From: Pseudomonas sp. ZH-FAD
Lineage (GTDB): Bacteria > Pseudomonadota > Gammaproteobacteria > Pseudomonadales > Pseudomonadaceae
Assembly: GCF_002803095.1 (NCBI RefSeq)
Contig: NZ_PGLR01000021.1
Location: 38,458-102,457, forward strand
Length of the DNA stretch: 64,000 nt
Reading direction: 5' to 3'
Below the pieces are notes generated by a model, which saw nothing but the letters and a program-made list of their open reading frames with translations, did no database searches and had not been told where the DNA came from. A program made the position numbers and the translations under genes. Below, piece after piece: positions 55,242 through 64,000 of this stretch. Positions within the stretch are counted from its first letter, which is position 1. Each line of letters starts with the position of its first letter.

Positions 55242-56903
55242 ATGACAACAACAATATCCCCACCGCCGCAGTGGTCGCGTCGTCGCGCTGAAAAAGCCCG
55301 GCGACTCGACCAGGTGCGCAACCTCGCCGATGGCGTGGTGTTGCCCAGCGACAAGATCGTCGCTGCGCTTGAAGCCTTGATCGCCCCTGGTGATCGCGTG
55401 GTGCTTGAGGGCAACAACCAGAAGCAGGCGGATTTTCTGTCTCGCTCGCTGGCCAAGGCCGACCCCGGCCGCCTGCACGACCTGCACATGATCATGCCCA
55501 GCGTCAGCCGCGCCGAGCACCTCGATCTGTTCGAACGCGGCATTGCCCGCAAGCTCGATTTCTCCTTCGCCGGGCCGCAGAGCCTGCGCATCGGCCAACT
55601 GCTCGAAGACGGGCAGATGGAAGTCGGCGCCATCCACACCTACATCGAGTTGTACTCGCGCCTGCTGGTGGACCTGATCCCCAACGTCGCCCTGGTCGCC
55701 GGTTTCCAGGCCGACCGCCACGGCAACATCTACACCGGCCCTAGCACCGAGGACACCCCGGCGCTGGTCGAGCCCACGGCTTTCTCCGACGGCATCGTGA
55801 TCTTCCAGGTCAACGAGATCGTCGACGAGCTGCCGCGCGTGGACATTCCCGCGTCCTGGGTCGACTTCGTGGTGGTGGCCGACAAGCCCTTCTACATCGA
55901 GCCGCTGTTTACCCGCGACCCGCGTCATATCACGTCGGTGCACGTGCTGATGGCGATGATGGCGATCCGCGGCATATACGAAAAACACAAGGTGCAGTCG
56001 CTCAACCATGGCATCGGCTTCAACACCGCCGCCATCGAGCTGATCCTGCCCACCTACGGCGAATCGCTGGGCCTGAAGGGCAAGATCTGCCGCAACTGGA
56101 CGCTCAACCCGCACCCGACGCTGATCCCGGCCATCGAGACCGGCTGGGTCGAGAGCGTGCACTGCTTTGGCACCGAACTGGGTATGGAAGGCTATATCGC
56201 CCAGCGCCCGGACGTGTTCTTCACCGGCCGCGACGGTTCGATGCGCTCCAACCGCATGATGTGCCAACTGGCCGGGCAGTACGCGGTGGACCTGTTTATC
56301 GGCGCCACCTTGCAAGTGGACGGCGATGGTCATTCCTCCACCGTGACTCGTGGGCGCCTGGCCGGCTTTGGCGGCGCGCCGAACATGGGCCATGACCCGC
56401 GCGGTCGTCGCCACTCGACGCCAGCCTGGCTGGACATGCGCCCAGGCGACAGTGAAGCGTCGCTGCTCGAGCGCGGCAAGAAGCTGGTGGTGCAGATGGT
56501 CGAGACCTTCCAGGAGGGCGGCAAACCCACCTTCGTCGAGCAGCTCGATGCCGTCGACGTGGCGAAGAAAGCCGGCATGCCGCTGGCGCCGATCATGATC
56601 TACGGCGACGACGTCACCCACCTGCTCACCGAGGAAGGCATCGCCTACCTGTACAAGGCGCGCACCCTGGAAGAGCGCCAGGCGATGATCGCCGCGGTGG
56701 CCGGCGTTACCGCCATCGGCCTGCGCCACGACCCGAAAGACACCGCGCGTATGCGCCGCGAAGGGCTGATCGCCCTACCCGAAGACCTCGGCATTCGCCG
56801 CACCGATGCCAGCCGCGAACTGCTCGCGGCCAAGAGCATCGCTGAGCTGGTCGAGTGGTCGGGCGGCCTGTACAACCCGCCCGCCAAGTTCAGGAGCTGG
56901 TGA
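55242..56903 (+). CDS. mdcA: Malonate decarboxylase alpha subunit (acetyl-ACP:malonate ACP transferase)
   Basis: 553 residues from the ATG at 55242. The sequence is the MdcA type CoA-transferase ([36 protein letters not shown]). It exchanges malonate for acetate on the acyl carrier protein MdcC, releasing acetate. Start of the mdcABCDEGHLM operon, with the palindrome upstream. The stop overlaps mdcB. Confidence 0.95.
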   Translation: MTTTISPPPQWSRRRAEKARRLDQVRNLADGVVLPSDKIVAALEALIAPGDRVVLEGNNQKQADFLSRSLAKADPGRLHDLHMIMPSVSRAEHLDLFERGIARKLDFSFAGPQSLRIGQLLEDGQMEVGAIHTYIELYSRLLVDLIPNVALVAGFQADRHGNIYTGPSTEDTPALVEPTAFSDGIVIFQVNEIVDELPRVDIPASWVDFVVVADKPFYIEPLFTRDPRHITSVHVLMAMMAIRGIYEKHKVQSLNHGIGFNTAAIELILPTYGESLGLKGKICRNWTLNPHPTLIPAIETGWVESVHCFGTELGMEGYIAQRPDVFFTGRDGSMRSNRMMCQLAGQYAVDLFIGATLQVDGDGHSSTVTRGRLAGFGGAPNMGHDPRGRRHSTPAWLDMRPGDSEASLLERGKKLVVQMVETFQEGGKPTFVEQLDAVDVAKKAGMPLAPIMIYGDDVTHLLTEEGIAYLYKARTLEERQAMIAAVAGVTAIGLRHDPKDTARMRREGLIALPEDLGIRRTDASRELLAAKSIAELVEWSGGLYNPPAKFRSW

Positions 56904-57787
56904 TGAATGCACTGACTGCAATTCAGCCAGGGCTCTCGCTGTCCTTGGGAGATTGGCTGGCCGACCTGGCTGTCGACGCGCTGATCGATGAGGCCGACCT
57001 GTCGCCCAAGCCGGGTTTGGTCGACCGACGTGGCAGCGGCGCGCACACCGACCTGCACCTGGGCCTGATGCACGCTTCGGCGCTGGCCCTTTGGCCGAGC
57101 TTCAAGGCCATGGCCGAGGCCGCGCAGCAACGTGGCGAGATCGACCTGCATCTGCGTGAAGCGGTGGGCCGAATCGGCCGCGAGGGCGAGGTGGAGATGC
57201 TGCGCGTCACCGGCGGCGTCAACACTCACCGTGGCGCAATCTGGGCGCTGGGGCTGCTCAGTACTGCTGCCGCACTCGAACCCCGCGAGTTGGCACCAGA
57301 GCAGGTCGCCCTGCGCGCCGCACGCCTGGCCTTGCTCGATGACCGCGCTGAGCCTGTCACTGGCACCAGCCATGGCGCGCAGGTTTGCCGTCTGTACGGT
57401 GTGCATGGCGCCCGTGAGGAAGCGCAGCTTGGCTTCCCTGCGGTGATCCAGCAGGCGCTGCCGCAACTGGCGCGCAGCCGCGCTGCTGGGGCAGGGGAGC
57501 AGAACGCCCGTCTCGATGCCTTGCTGGCGATCATGACCCAGCTGGCCGACACCTGCGTGCTGTACCGCGCCGGCATGGCCGGACTGACTTGCATGCAGAG
57601 CGGCGCCCGCGCGGTGCTCGCTGCCGGCGGCTGCGCCAGCCTCGACGGCCGTCGCCATTTGCGCGACCTCGAACGCGACATGCTGCGCCTACGCGCCTCG
57701 CCAGGCGGCGCTGCCGATCTGCTCGCCGCCACCCTGTTCCTCGACCGCCTGCAGCATGGCCTGCCGGCGCAGCTTGGGAGTCTGTGA
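56903..57787 (+). CDS. mdcB: Triphosphoribosyl-dephospho-CoA synthase
   Basis: 294 residues from the ATG at 56903, which overlaps the mdcA stop. CitG/MdcB family: [21 protein letters not shown] near the N-terminus. It makes the 2'-(5''-triphosphoribosyl)-3'-dephospho-CoA prosthetic group precursor that MdcG attaches to MdcC. Confidence 0.94.
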   Translation: MNALTAIQPGLSLSLGDWLADLAVDALIDEADLSPKPGLVDRRGSGAHTDLHLGLMHASALALWPSFKAMAEAAQQRGEIDLHLREAVGRIGREGEVEMLRVTGGVNTHRGAIWALGLLSTAAALEPRELAPEQVALRAARLALLDDRAEPVTGTSHGAQVCRLYGVHGAREEAQLGFPAVIQQALPQLARSRAAGAGEQNARLDALLAIMTQLADTCVLYRAGMAGLTCMQSGARAVLAAGGCASLDGRRHLRDLERDMLRLRASPGGAADLLAATLFLDRLQHGLPAQLGSL

Positions 57788-57788
57788 A

Positions 57789-58088
57789 ATGGAAACTTTG
57801 TCTTTTCAATTCCCCGCCGGGCAACCGGCCAAGGGCCGCGCGCTGGTGGGTTGCGTCGGTTCCGGCGACCTGGAAGTGCTGCTCGAACCCGGCCATGCCG
57901 GCACCCTGGCGATCCAGGTGGTGACCTCGGTGAACGGTAGCGCGCCGCGCTGGCAGCTCTTGTTCGAACGCATGTTCCGCGAGCAGCAGCTGCCCGCGCT
58001 GAACATCGCCATTCATGATTTTGGCGCCACGCCCGGTGTGGTGCGCCTGCGTCTGGAGCAAGGCCTGGAGGAACTCACCCATGGCTGA
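57789..58088 (+). CDS. mdcC: Malonate decarboxylase acyl carrier protein (delta subunit)
   Basis: 99 residues. MdcC/CitD type with RALVGCVGSGDLEVLLEP; the Ser in the GSGDLEV motif should carry the phosphoribosyl-dephospho-CoA arm. Carries acetyl then malonyl. Overlaps mdcD by eight bases. Confidence 0.94.
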   Translation: METLSFQFPAGQPAKGRALVGCVGSGDLEVLLEPGHAGTLAIQVVTSVNGSAPRWQLLFERMFREQQLPALNIAIHDFGATPGVVRLRLEQGLEELTHG

Positions 58089-58932
58089 TCAGAACATTGC
58101 GCGCCTGCTGGCGCAGCGCAGTTTCACTGAACTCGGTGCCCGCGAGCGGGCCCGCGCATTGCTCGATGCCGGTAGCTTCCGCGAGCTGCTCGACCCCTTC
58201 GCCCGGCTGATGTCGCCCTGGCTACCGAAGCAGGGCATCGTGCCCCAGGCCGACGACGGCGTGGTGGTGGCCAAGGGGCTGATCGACGGCCAGCCAGCGG
58301 TCATCGTCGCCATCGAAGGTGCCTTCCAGGGCGGCAGCCTCGGCGAAGTGGGCGGGGCGAAGATCGCCGGCGCCCTGGAGCTGGCTGCCGAAGACAACCG
58401 CAATGGCACACCGACCCGCGCCGTGCTGCTGCTGGAGACCGGTGGTGTACGCCTGCAGGAAGCCAATCTGGGCCTGGCGGCCATCGCCGAGATCCAGGCC
58501 GCCATCGTCGAGCTGCGCCAGTATCAGCCGGTGATCGGCCTGGTCGCGGGCCCGGTTGGCTGCTTCGGCGGCATGTCCATCGCCGCGGGGTTGTGCAGCT
58601 ACTTGCTGGTCACCCGCGAGGCGCGTCTGGGCCTCAACGGCCCGCAGGTGATCGAACAGGAAGCCGGGCTGGACGAATACGACTCGCGCGACCGTCCCTT
58701 TATCTGGAGCTTGACTGGCGGTGAGCAGCGCCACGCCAGCGGCCTGGTGGATGGCTATGTAGCCGATGACGTCGAGGCCATTCGCCGCGAGTTGCATCGG
58801 CTGTTCGCCAAGGGCAAGCCGGCCCAGGAACGCAGCCGTCGCCACGCCTGGTTCCTGCAGCGCCTGCGCGACGTCGACACCTCGATCCAGGCCAATGCCG
58901 CTGCCGTGCGCAGCGCCTACCAGGGAGCATGA
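58081..58932 (+). CDS. mdcD: Malonyl-ACP decarboxylase beta subunit
   Basis: 283 residues; carboxyltransferase/crotonase-like fold with IVAIEGAFQGGSLGEVGGAK and GLVAGPVGCFGGMSIAAGL. With MdcE decarboxylates malonyl-S-ACP to acetyl-S-ACP and CO2. Overlaps mdcC before and mdcE after. Confidence 0.94.
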   Translation: MADQNIARLLAQRSFTELGARERARALLDAGSFRELLDPFARLMSPWLPKQGIVPQADDGVVVAKGLIDGQPAVIVAIEGAFQGGSLGEVGGAKIAGALELAAEDNRNGTPTRAVLLLETGGVRLQEANLGLAAIAEIQAAIVELRQYQPVIGLVAGPVGCFGGMSIAAGLCSYLLVTREARLGLNGPQVIEQEAGLDEYDSRDRPFIWSLTGGEQRHASGLVDGYVADDVEAIRRELHRLFAKGKPAQERSRRHAWFLQRLRDVDTSIQANAAAVRSAYQGA

Positions 58933-59741
58933 ACATGACAACTGCACAGCAACAACGTGGCCTGCACTGGTTCCAGGCCCTGGCCGGTGCTGCCCAGCCG
59001 CAGCCAGGTCTGCCTGCCTCGCTGCGCGTGGCCGATGGCGAACTGGCGGGGCAGGCAGTGCGCTATCTGGCGGTGATCGCCGATGCTAACAATCCCTTCC
59101 CCCGCGCTCGCAATGGCGAGGTCGGCCTGCTCGAAGGCTGGGGCCTGGCCCAGGCCGTGGATGAAGTCATCGAGGCGGATCGCGACAACCCGCACAAGCG
59201 TGCGCTGATCGCCATCGTCGACGTGCCGAGCCAGGCCTACGGCCGCCGTGAGGAAGCCTATGGCATCCACCAGGCGCTGGCCGGCGCGGTGGACGCTTAT
59301 GCCCGTGCCCGCCTGGCTGGGCATGCGGTGATCGGCCTGCTGGTCGGCAAGGCCATGTCCGGCGCCTTCCTCGCCCACGGCTACCAGGCCAACCGGCTGA
59401 TCGCCCTGCGCGATGCCGGGGTGATGGTGCATGCCATGGGCAAGGCCGCCGCCGCGCGCATCACCCTGCGCAGCGTCGACGAGCTGGAGGCGCTAGCCGC
59501 CAGCGTGCCGCCGATGGCCTATGACCTGGACAACTACGCCTCGCTCGGCCTGCTATCCGAGGTGCTCGATGTCGAGCAGGTGACGCAGCCGACGGCTGCT
59601 GACCTGGCCCGCGTGCAGGACGCCCTGGGCCGTGCCCTGGCCGATATTGCCACCAGCCCGCGTGATCTGCGCAACCGCCTGGGCGCCGCCAATCGCGCGG
59701 CCTCCAGCCAGGTGCGCGAGGCCCTGCGCGCGCAGTGGTGA
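58929..59741 (+). CDS. mdcE: Malonate decarboxylase gamma subunit
   Basis: 270 residues (MNM at 58929, or 58935). Carboxyltransferase fold partner of MdcD: IAIVDVPSQAYGRREEAYGI, GLLVGKAMSGAFLAHGYQAN. Followed by a REP-like inverted pair before mdcG. Confidence 0.94.
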   Translation: MNMTTAQQQRGLHWFQALAGAAQPQPGLPASLRVADGELAGQAVRYLAVIADANNPFPRARNGEVGLLEGWGLAQAVDEVIEADRDNPHKRALIAIVDVPSQAYGRREEAYGIHQALAGAVDAYARARLAGHAVIGLLVGKAMSGAFLAHGYQANRLIALRDAGVMVHAMGKAAAARITLRSVDELEALAASVPPMAYDLDNYASLGLLSEVLDVEQVTQPTAADLARVQDALGRALADIATSPRDLRNRLGAANRAASSQVREALRAQW

Positions 59742-59743
59742 GC

Positions 59744-59805
59744 GTAGGGCGGGTGAAACCCGCCAATCCTGAATGACGTGAAATGGCGGGTTGCACCCGC
59801 CCTAC
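59744..59805. repeat. Inverted REP-like pair between mdcE and mdcG
   Basis: GTAGGGCGGGTGAAACCCGC type unit at 59744-59764 and its inverted copy at 59785-59805. The same unit overlaps the glcC stop. It stands inside the mdc operon, 3 bases after mdcE. Confidence 0.85.
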
Positions 59806-59818
59806 GGAGAACGCATCA

Positions 59819-60454
59819 ATGTACCCGACACCCCGTCCACATGATCTGCTCTGGGGCCTGCGCCCCGAGCAGCTGCCGCTGGAGGCGCCGGCCTGGGCTC
59901 GTGCCGCCCTGGGCGGGCATGTGCCGGTGGTGGTGCGCCGTGCCCCGGCTGAATCCGGCTGGGTCGCGGTCGGTATCCGTGGCATGGCGCGTGAACAGCG
60001 GCATGCCGCCTGGATGCGCGTGAGCGAGATACGTCGTCTGGTCAGCCCGCAGGCGGTGGCGCGGGCCGGCCGCTGGCGTAGCCACGCTCAGCCGCAGTGG
60101 GCGGCGTTGCGCGCGTTGAGCCAACTGGCGCCGCATCTCGATGCCCTCGGCCTGGCCTGGGGTGTGACCGGCAGCCTGGGCTTCGAGTTGGCCAGCGGCA
60201 TCAGCGCCGCGCACCCGGACAGCGACCTCGATCTGTCGTTACGTGTGCCCCATCAGCTTTCGCGCGACGAGGCGCGGACCTTGTGTGCGCTGCTGGATGA
60301 CGCGCCGGGCCGTATCGACCTGCAACTGGAAACCCCATACGGCGCCGTGGCGCTGCGCGAATGGGCCAGCGAGGTGCCACGTGTGCTGCTGAAAACCCAA
60401 GACGGGCCGCTGCTGGTCAGCGACCCCTGGCGCCTGCAGCAGGTGGCGGCGTGA
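59819..60454 (+). CDS. mdcG: Phosphoribosyl-dephospho-CoA transferase MdcG
   Basis: 211 residues from the ATG at 59819 (GGAG upstream). Nucleotidyltransferase-like core with GVTGSLGFELASG and HPDSDLDLSLRV (metal-binding Asp pair). Attaches the prosthetic group to MdcC. Overlaps mdcH by four bases. Confidence 0.92.
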   Translation: MYPTPRPHDLLWGLRPEQLPLEAPAWARAALGGHVPVVVRRAPAESGWVAVGIRGMAREQRHAAWMRVSEIRRLVSPQAVARAGRWRSHAQPQWAALRALSQLAPHLDALGLAWGVTGSLGFELASGISAAHPDSDLDLSLRVPHQLSRDEARTLCALLDDAPGRIDLQLETPYGAVALREWASEVPRVLLKTQDGPLLVSDPWRLQQVAA

Positions 60455-61377
60455 GCACGCTCTGGGCCTTCCCCGGCCAGGGCGCGCAGCAGCCCGGCAT
60501 GCTCCACGTCTTGCCCGATGCTCCGGTGGTGCGGGCCTGTATCGAGCAAGCCAGCGCTGCGCTGGATGAGGACGTACGCCTGTTGGAGTCGGCCGAGGCG
60601 CTGCAGAGTACCCGCGCTGTGCAGCTCTGCCTGTTGATTGCCGGCGTGGCGGCCTCGCGCCTGCTGATCGAACGCGGGCATCGCCCGGACTATGTCGTCG
60701 GGCTGTCCATCGGCGCCTATGCCGCCGCCGTGGTGGCCGGTGCGCTGGAGTTTGCCGATGCCGTACGCCTGGTCGCCCTGCGTGGCGAGCTGATGCAGCG
60801 CGCCTACCCAAGTGGCTATGGCATGACTGCCATTCTCGGTCTCGATCAGTGCAGCGTCGAGCGCCTGCTGGCCGAAGCCGAAGGTCCGGTGTACCTGGGC
60901 AATATCAACGCCGAAACCCAGCTGGTGATCGCTGGCAGCGATGCCGCCATGGCCGCCGTGGCCGAGCGTGCTCGCGCCGTCGGCGCCGGTATGGCCAAGC
61001 GCCTGGCCATGAGCGTGCCGTCGCACTGCGAACTGCTCGAGGCGCCGGCTCGTGAGTTGGCCTCGGCATTCGCCAAGGTCGAGCTGCGGGCGCCGCAGGT
61101 GCGCTATCTGAGCAGCAGCTCGGCGCGGCTGATCCGTGATCCCGAAACCTTGCGCGACGACCTGGCTTACAACATGAGCCGCGTCGTCGACTGGCAGGCC
61201 ACGCTCGTCACCGCCTATGAACGCGGCGTGCGTCTGCACCTGGAACTGCCACCCGGCGGCGTGCTGACCGGGCTCGCCCGGCGTGTCTTCGACGCCGGCC
61301 AGGCAATCGCCTTCGAGGGCGCACGTCTGGATACACTCGACGCCATGTTGCGTCAGGAGGTAAGCCGCGACCGCTGA
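60451..61377 (+). CDS. mdcH: Malonyl-CoA:ACP transacylase MdcH
   Basis: 308 residues from a GTG overlapping the mdcG stop. FabD-type fold: FPGQGAQQPGM (oxyanion), GLSIGAYAAAVVAGAL with nucleophile Ser, and VPSHCELLEAPA with catalytic His. It primes MdcC with malonyl from malonyl-CoA. Confidence 0.93.
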   Translation: MSTLWAFPGQGAQQPGMLHVLPDAPVVRACIEQASAALDEDVRLLESAEALQSTRAVQLCLLIAGVAASRLLIERGHRPDYVVGLSIGAYAAAVVAGALEFADAVRLVALRGELMQRAYPSGYGMTAILGLDQCSVERLLAEAEGPVYLGNINAETQLVIAGSDAAMAAVAERARAVGAGMAKRLAMSVPSHCELLEAPARELASAFAKVELRAPQVRYLSSSSARLIRDPETLRDDLAYNMSRVVDWQATLVTAYERGVRLHLELPPGGVLTGLARRVFDAGQAIAFEGARLDTLDAMLRQEVSRDR

Positions 61378-61439
61378 GCCGTAGCGTTTACCGAAGCACA
61401 AAAACAACAACTTCGATACGTAAGACGAGGACAACAACA

Positions 61440-61841
61440 ATGATCATCTACGGTGTCGCCTTTCTGGCGTTCTGCACCCTGGCAGGCATCTTCATCGGTG
61501 AACTGCTGGGCAAACTCATCGGCGTGCCCGCCAACGTTGGCGGTGTCGGTATCGCCATGATTCTGCTGATCTTCCTCGGCAGTTACCTGAAAAAGCGTGG
61601 CCTGTTCACCGGCAAGTCGGAACAGGGCGTGGAGTTCTGGAGCGCCATCTACATCCCCATCGTGGTCGCCATGGCCGCCCAGCAGAACGTCTACGGTGCC
61701 CTCAAAGGCGGCCCGATGGCGATTCTCGCTGGCACCGCTGCTGTCGCCATCGGTTTTGCGCTGGTCCCCGCACTGAGCCGCATCGGGCAAAAGAAGCCTG
61801 AAGCCGACGTTGCCCCCTCCCTGAACAAAGCGCCACGGTGA
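61440..61841 (+). CDS. mdcL: Malonate transporter subunit MdcL (MadL)
   Basis: 133 residues with four hydrophobic helices (~1-20, 28-50, ~72-90, ~92-115). MadL family: VPANVGGVGIAMILLIFLGS. With MdcM forms the malonate uptake system. Overlaps the next reading frame. Confidence 0.93.
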   Translation: MIIYGVAFLAFCTLAGIFIGELLGKLIGVPANVGGVGIAMILLIFLGSYLKKRGLFTGKSEQGVEFWSAIYIPIVVAMAAQQNVYGALKGGPMAILAGTAAVAIGFALVPALSRIGQKKPEADVAPSLNKAPR

Positions 61842-61846
61842 CTGCC

Positions 61847-62611
61847 ATGTACGAATCTTTGATGAAGGTCATTACCGGCTACGGCCTGCTCAGCGGCTTC
61901 GCCATCATCGGCATTACCATGTGGGTGTCGTACTGGATGTCCGACAAGTTCACCAAGGGTCGCCTGCACGGTTCGGCCATCGCCATCCTGCTTGGCCTGC
62001 TGCTGTCCTACATCGGCGGCGCCTATACCGGCGGGCAGAAGGGCCTGGTGGATATCCCGCTGTTCGCCGGCATCGGCCTGCTCGGTGGTGCCATGCTGCG
62101 TGACTTCGCTATCGTCGCCACCGGCTTCGGCGTCAGTGTCGAGGAGCTCAAGCGCGCCGGCTTCGCTGGTGTGCTGGCGCTGTTCGTCGGCGTGTTCGCC
62201 TCCTTCGTGGCGGGTGTCGGGGTAGCCATGGCCTTTGGTTACACCGACGTGGTCAGTCTCACCACCATCGGTACCGGCGCGGTGACCTACATCGTCGGTC
62301 CGGTGACCGGTGCAGCCATCGGCGCCAGCTCCGACGTGATGGCGCTGTCGATTGCCGCCGGCCTGATCAAGGCGATCCTGGTGATGGTGGCGACGCCCTT
62401 CGTCGCGCCCTACATCGGTTTGAACAATCCACGCAGTGCGGTGATCTTCGGCGGCCTGATGGGCACCTCCAGCGGCGTGGCCGGCGGCCTGGCGGCAACC
62501 GATCCCAAACTGGTGCCGTACGGCTGTCTGACCGCAGCGTTCTACACCGCGCTGGGCTGCCTGCTTGGCCCATCGTTGCTCTACTTTCTGATGCGAGGCC
62601 TTCTGGGCTGA
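61847..62611 (+). CDS. mdcM: Malonate transporter subunit MdcM (MadM)
   Basis: 254 residues from the ATG at 61847 (a GTG at 61838 overlaps mdcL and is the alternative). Many hydrophobic helices; GGAYTGGQKGLVDIPLFAGI and GGLMGTSSGVAGGLAATDPK are typical of MadM. Last structural gene of the operon; terminator follows. Confidence 0.93.
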   Translation: MYESLMKVITGYGLLSGFAIIGITMWVSYWMSDKFTKGRLHGSAIAILLGLLLSYIGGAYTGGQKGLVDIPLFAGIGLLGGAMLRDFAIVATGFGVSVEELKRAGFAGVLALFVGVFASFVAGVGVAMAFGYTDVVSLTTIGTGAVTYIVGPVTGAAIGASSDVMALSIAAGLIKAILVMVATPFVAPYIGLNNPRSAVIFGGLMGTSSGVAGGLAATDPKLVPYGCLTAAFYTALGCLLGPSLLYFLMRGLLG

Positions 62612-62616
62612 CCTTT

Positions 62617-62641
62617 GCCCGCCCTTGTGGCGGGCTTTTTA
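62617..62641 (+). terminator. Terminator of the mdc operon
   Basis: GCCCGCC / GGCGGGC with a five-base loop followed by TTTTT, six bases after the mdcM stop. Confidence 0.85.
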
Positions 62642-62694
62642 TTCGGGCTGAATGCGCTGCCCTGTGGGAGGCGCTTCAGCGGCGACGCTTGCGA

Positions 62695-63606
62695 CTACGA
62701 CTGCCGGCTATACATCCGGCACTCGGCCAACAGCGCCAACAGGTTCGGGTCGCGCTCCTTGGCCTTGAGAAACACCACGCCGATATGCTGCTGCAGGTGG
62801 TACTTGGCCTGCAGCGGGATCAGCTTCACGCGGTTCTCGTACACCGCCGCCACGCGTCCCGGTAGCAGGGCATAACCGACGCCCGAACTGACCATGCTGA
62901 GGAGGGTGAAGATGTCCTTCACCTGCATCGCCACCTTGGGCTCGAAGCCGGCCTGCTTGAACACCCGCTCGCCGTCGCGGAAGGTGGCGTAGCCCTGGGT
63001 CAGAGTGATGAACGTCGAATCGCGCAGATCGGCCAGGTCCACCTCGGTGTGATCGGCGAAGGGCGAGTCGTTGGGCGCGGCGAGGAAGATGTCGTCGGAG
63101 AACAGCGCCAGCTGCTCGCAATCCGGGTCGCTGACGCTGTCGTCGAGGGCGATGAGGATGGCGTCCAGCTCCATGTTCTTCAGCTTGTACAACAGGTCGA
63201 CGTTGGAGCCGAGCACCAGGTCGATGTTCAGCTCGCTGCGGCGCAGCTTCAGGCCCATGATCAGTTGCGGCACGGTCTTTACCGTCAGCGAGTAGAGCGA
63301 GCCGAGCTTGAAACGCTCGGCGCCGAAGCCGGCCGCCTCGCGGGTCAGGCGCACCATCTCCTGGGCGTCCTGGATCAGCTTCTGGGCTTTCTCTTCCAGC
63401 ACATAGGCGCTCTCCAGCGGAATCAGATTGCGTCCCTCGTGCTTGAACAGCGGGCAGCGCAGCGCGCTTTCCAGCGAATGGATGGCGCGGTGCACGCTGA
63501 CGTTGCTGGTCTGCAGCTCGCTGGCGGCACGCGCCAGGTTGCCGCTGCGCATGAAGGCGAGAAAGACTTCCAGCTTCTTCAGGGTCAGTTCTTCATCGAT
63601 CAGCAT
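62695..63606 (-). CDS. mdcR: LysR-family regulator MdcR
   Basis: 303 residues from the ATG at 63606 (AAGGAC upstream). N-terminal helix-turn-helix (LARAASELQTSNVSVHRAIHSLE) and a LysR substrate domain (~95-300). Convergent with mdcM, at the end of the malonate operon, so its target is likely the palindrome at 55137. Expected to activate mdc genes with malonate. Confidence 0.9.
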   Translation of the reverse strand: MLIDEELTLKKLEVFLAFMRSGNLARAASELQTSNVSVHRAIHSLESALRCPLFKHEGRNLIPLESAYVLEEKAQKLIQDAQEMVRLTREAAGFGAERFKLGSLYSLTVKTVPQLIMGLKLRRSELNIDLVLGSNVDLLYKLKNMELDAILIALDDSVSDPDCEQLALFSDDIFLAAPNDSPFADHTEVDLADLRDSTFITLTQGYATFRDGERVFKQAGFEPKVAMQVKDIFTLLSMVSSGVGYALLPGRVAAVYENRVKLIPLQAKYHLQQHIGVVFLKAKERDPNLLALLAECRMYSRQS

Positions 63607-63831
63607 CGGCCTGTCCTTTTCCTGCGATGGCTGATTGTGCCGCATCCACGCCGGTCAGCGGTGATCGCTCGGTGCGACTTTGGTTGCAGGCGGCGATGTC
63701 TGGAATGCCCCCTTGTTTGTCATTTCAATAGTGTTGATGTGATTGGTGGGCAGGGGCTACCGTACGAACAATCCTGCATCGGTACAGGCAATGCCTGCGC
63801 CGAGCGCCGTCCCTGTTCGAGGAGTACCGCC

Positions 63832-64000
63832 ATGAACGATTTCGCTTCGCTGCCCGCGACCTCCGGCCTGAAAGCCCTGCAAGCATTGATCCGCGGCGAA
63901 CTGCCGGCGCCGTCCATCGGCGAAACCATGGGTATTCGCGCGGTGCAGGTGGAGGCGGGCAGCATCACCCTGGAGGGGCGACCGGATCAGCGTCATCTCA
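63832..64000 (+). CDS. Acyl-CoA thioesterase, PaaI-like (3'-partial)
   Basis: The first 56 codons are seen, from an ATG with GAGGAG upstream. The N-terminal LKALQALIRGELPAPSIGET with MGIRAVQVEAGSITLEGRPD fits the start of hotdog-fold PaaI-type thioesterases. It continues past the window edge. Confidence 0.72.
   Translation, partial: MNDFASLPATSGLKALQALIRGELPAPSIGETMGIRAVQVEAGSITLEGRPDQRHL

Overview
This is about 64 kb of GC-rich gammaproteobacterial chromosome. Gene content and order point to a Pseudomonas, probably of the P. mendocina/P. oleovorans/P. stutzeri side of the genus: an algB-kinB pair, very large PstC and PstA permeases, a pstSCAB-phoU block followed by a CheY-type regulator and an M23 peptidase (as in P. 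aeruginosa PA5363-PA5369), a rubredoxin next to glcDEFGB, and a Pseudomonas-type mdcABCDEGHLM operon with mdcR. The genus is inferred from protein similarity and synteny that I recognise; no search was run.

Layout. 1-5063: operon of a hybrid histidine kinase (5' end outside the window), CheR, CheB and a second receiver-kinase. 5064-10610: two small exported or membrane proteins, kinB-algB on the minus strand, then a BON-domain periplasmic protein and a DUF2383 protein. The small-protein gene and the BON gene both have a sigma-54-type promoter preceded by two TGCA-N3-TGCA boxes at matching distances. 10623-11152: a non-coding element with 26-bp terminal inverted repeats. 11230-20601: Pho-box-controlled pstS and pstCAB-phoU, a receiver protein and an M23 peptidase. 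21003-29792: first block of a second, lateral-type flagellar system: cap, FliS, FliT-like, FliK, FliL, sigma-28, MotA and MotB on the plus strand; a ToxR-like regulator with a ToxS-like partner and a flagellin on the minus strand. 29982-39823: rubredoxin and the glycolate operon glcDEFGB-glcA with divergent glcC. 40066-51621: second flagellar block, flgA divergent from flgBCDEFGHIJKL plus a LafW-like gene. 51990-55136: a PilJ-N periplasmic protein, an orphan TRAP binding protein and a PAS-GGDEF diguanylate cyclase. 55137-63606: malonate decarboxylase operon and mdcR. 63832-end: start of a thioesterase gene.

The most notable content is the flagellar system. Gene order (cap-FliS-FliT-FliK-FliL-sigma28-MotA-MotB, with flgL followed by a LafW-like gene and a LafZ-like membrane regulator beside the flagellin) matches the lateral (Laf/Flag-2) systems of Vibrio, Aeromonas and E. 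coli, not the Pseudomonas polar system. Here it is split in two by the rubredoxin-glycolate segment. Sigma-54-type promoters precede lafB, flgB and lafZ. The lafB and flgB promoters share an upstream 7-5-7 palindrome (GCGGAAR-N5-YTTCCGC) plus direct GCGGAA repeats, a good candidate site for a LafK-like activator encoded elsewhere. The export apparatus, switch, flgM, flgN and the sigma-54 activator are not in the window.

No rRNA, tRNA, CRISPR array, insertion sequence or prophage was seen. Several families of REP-like palindromes occur between genes, some inside operons.
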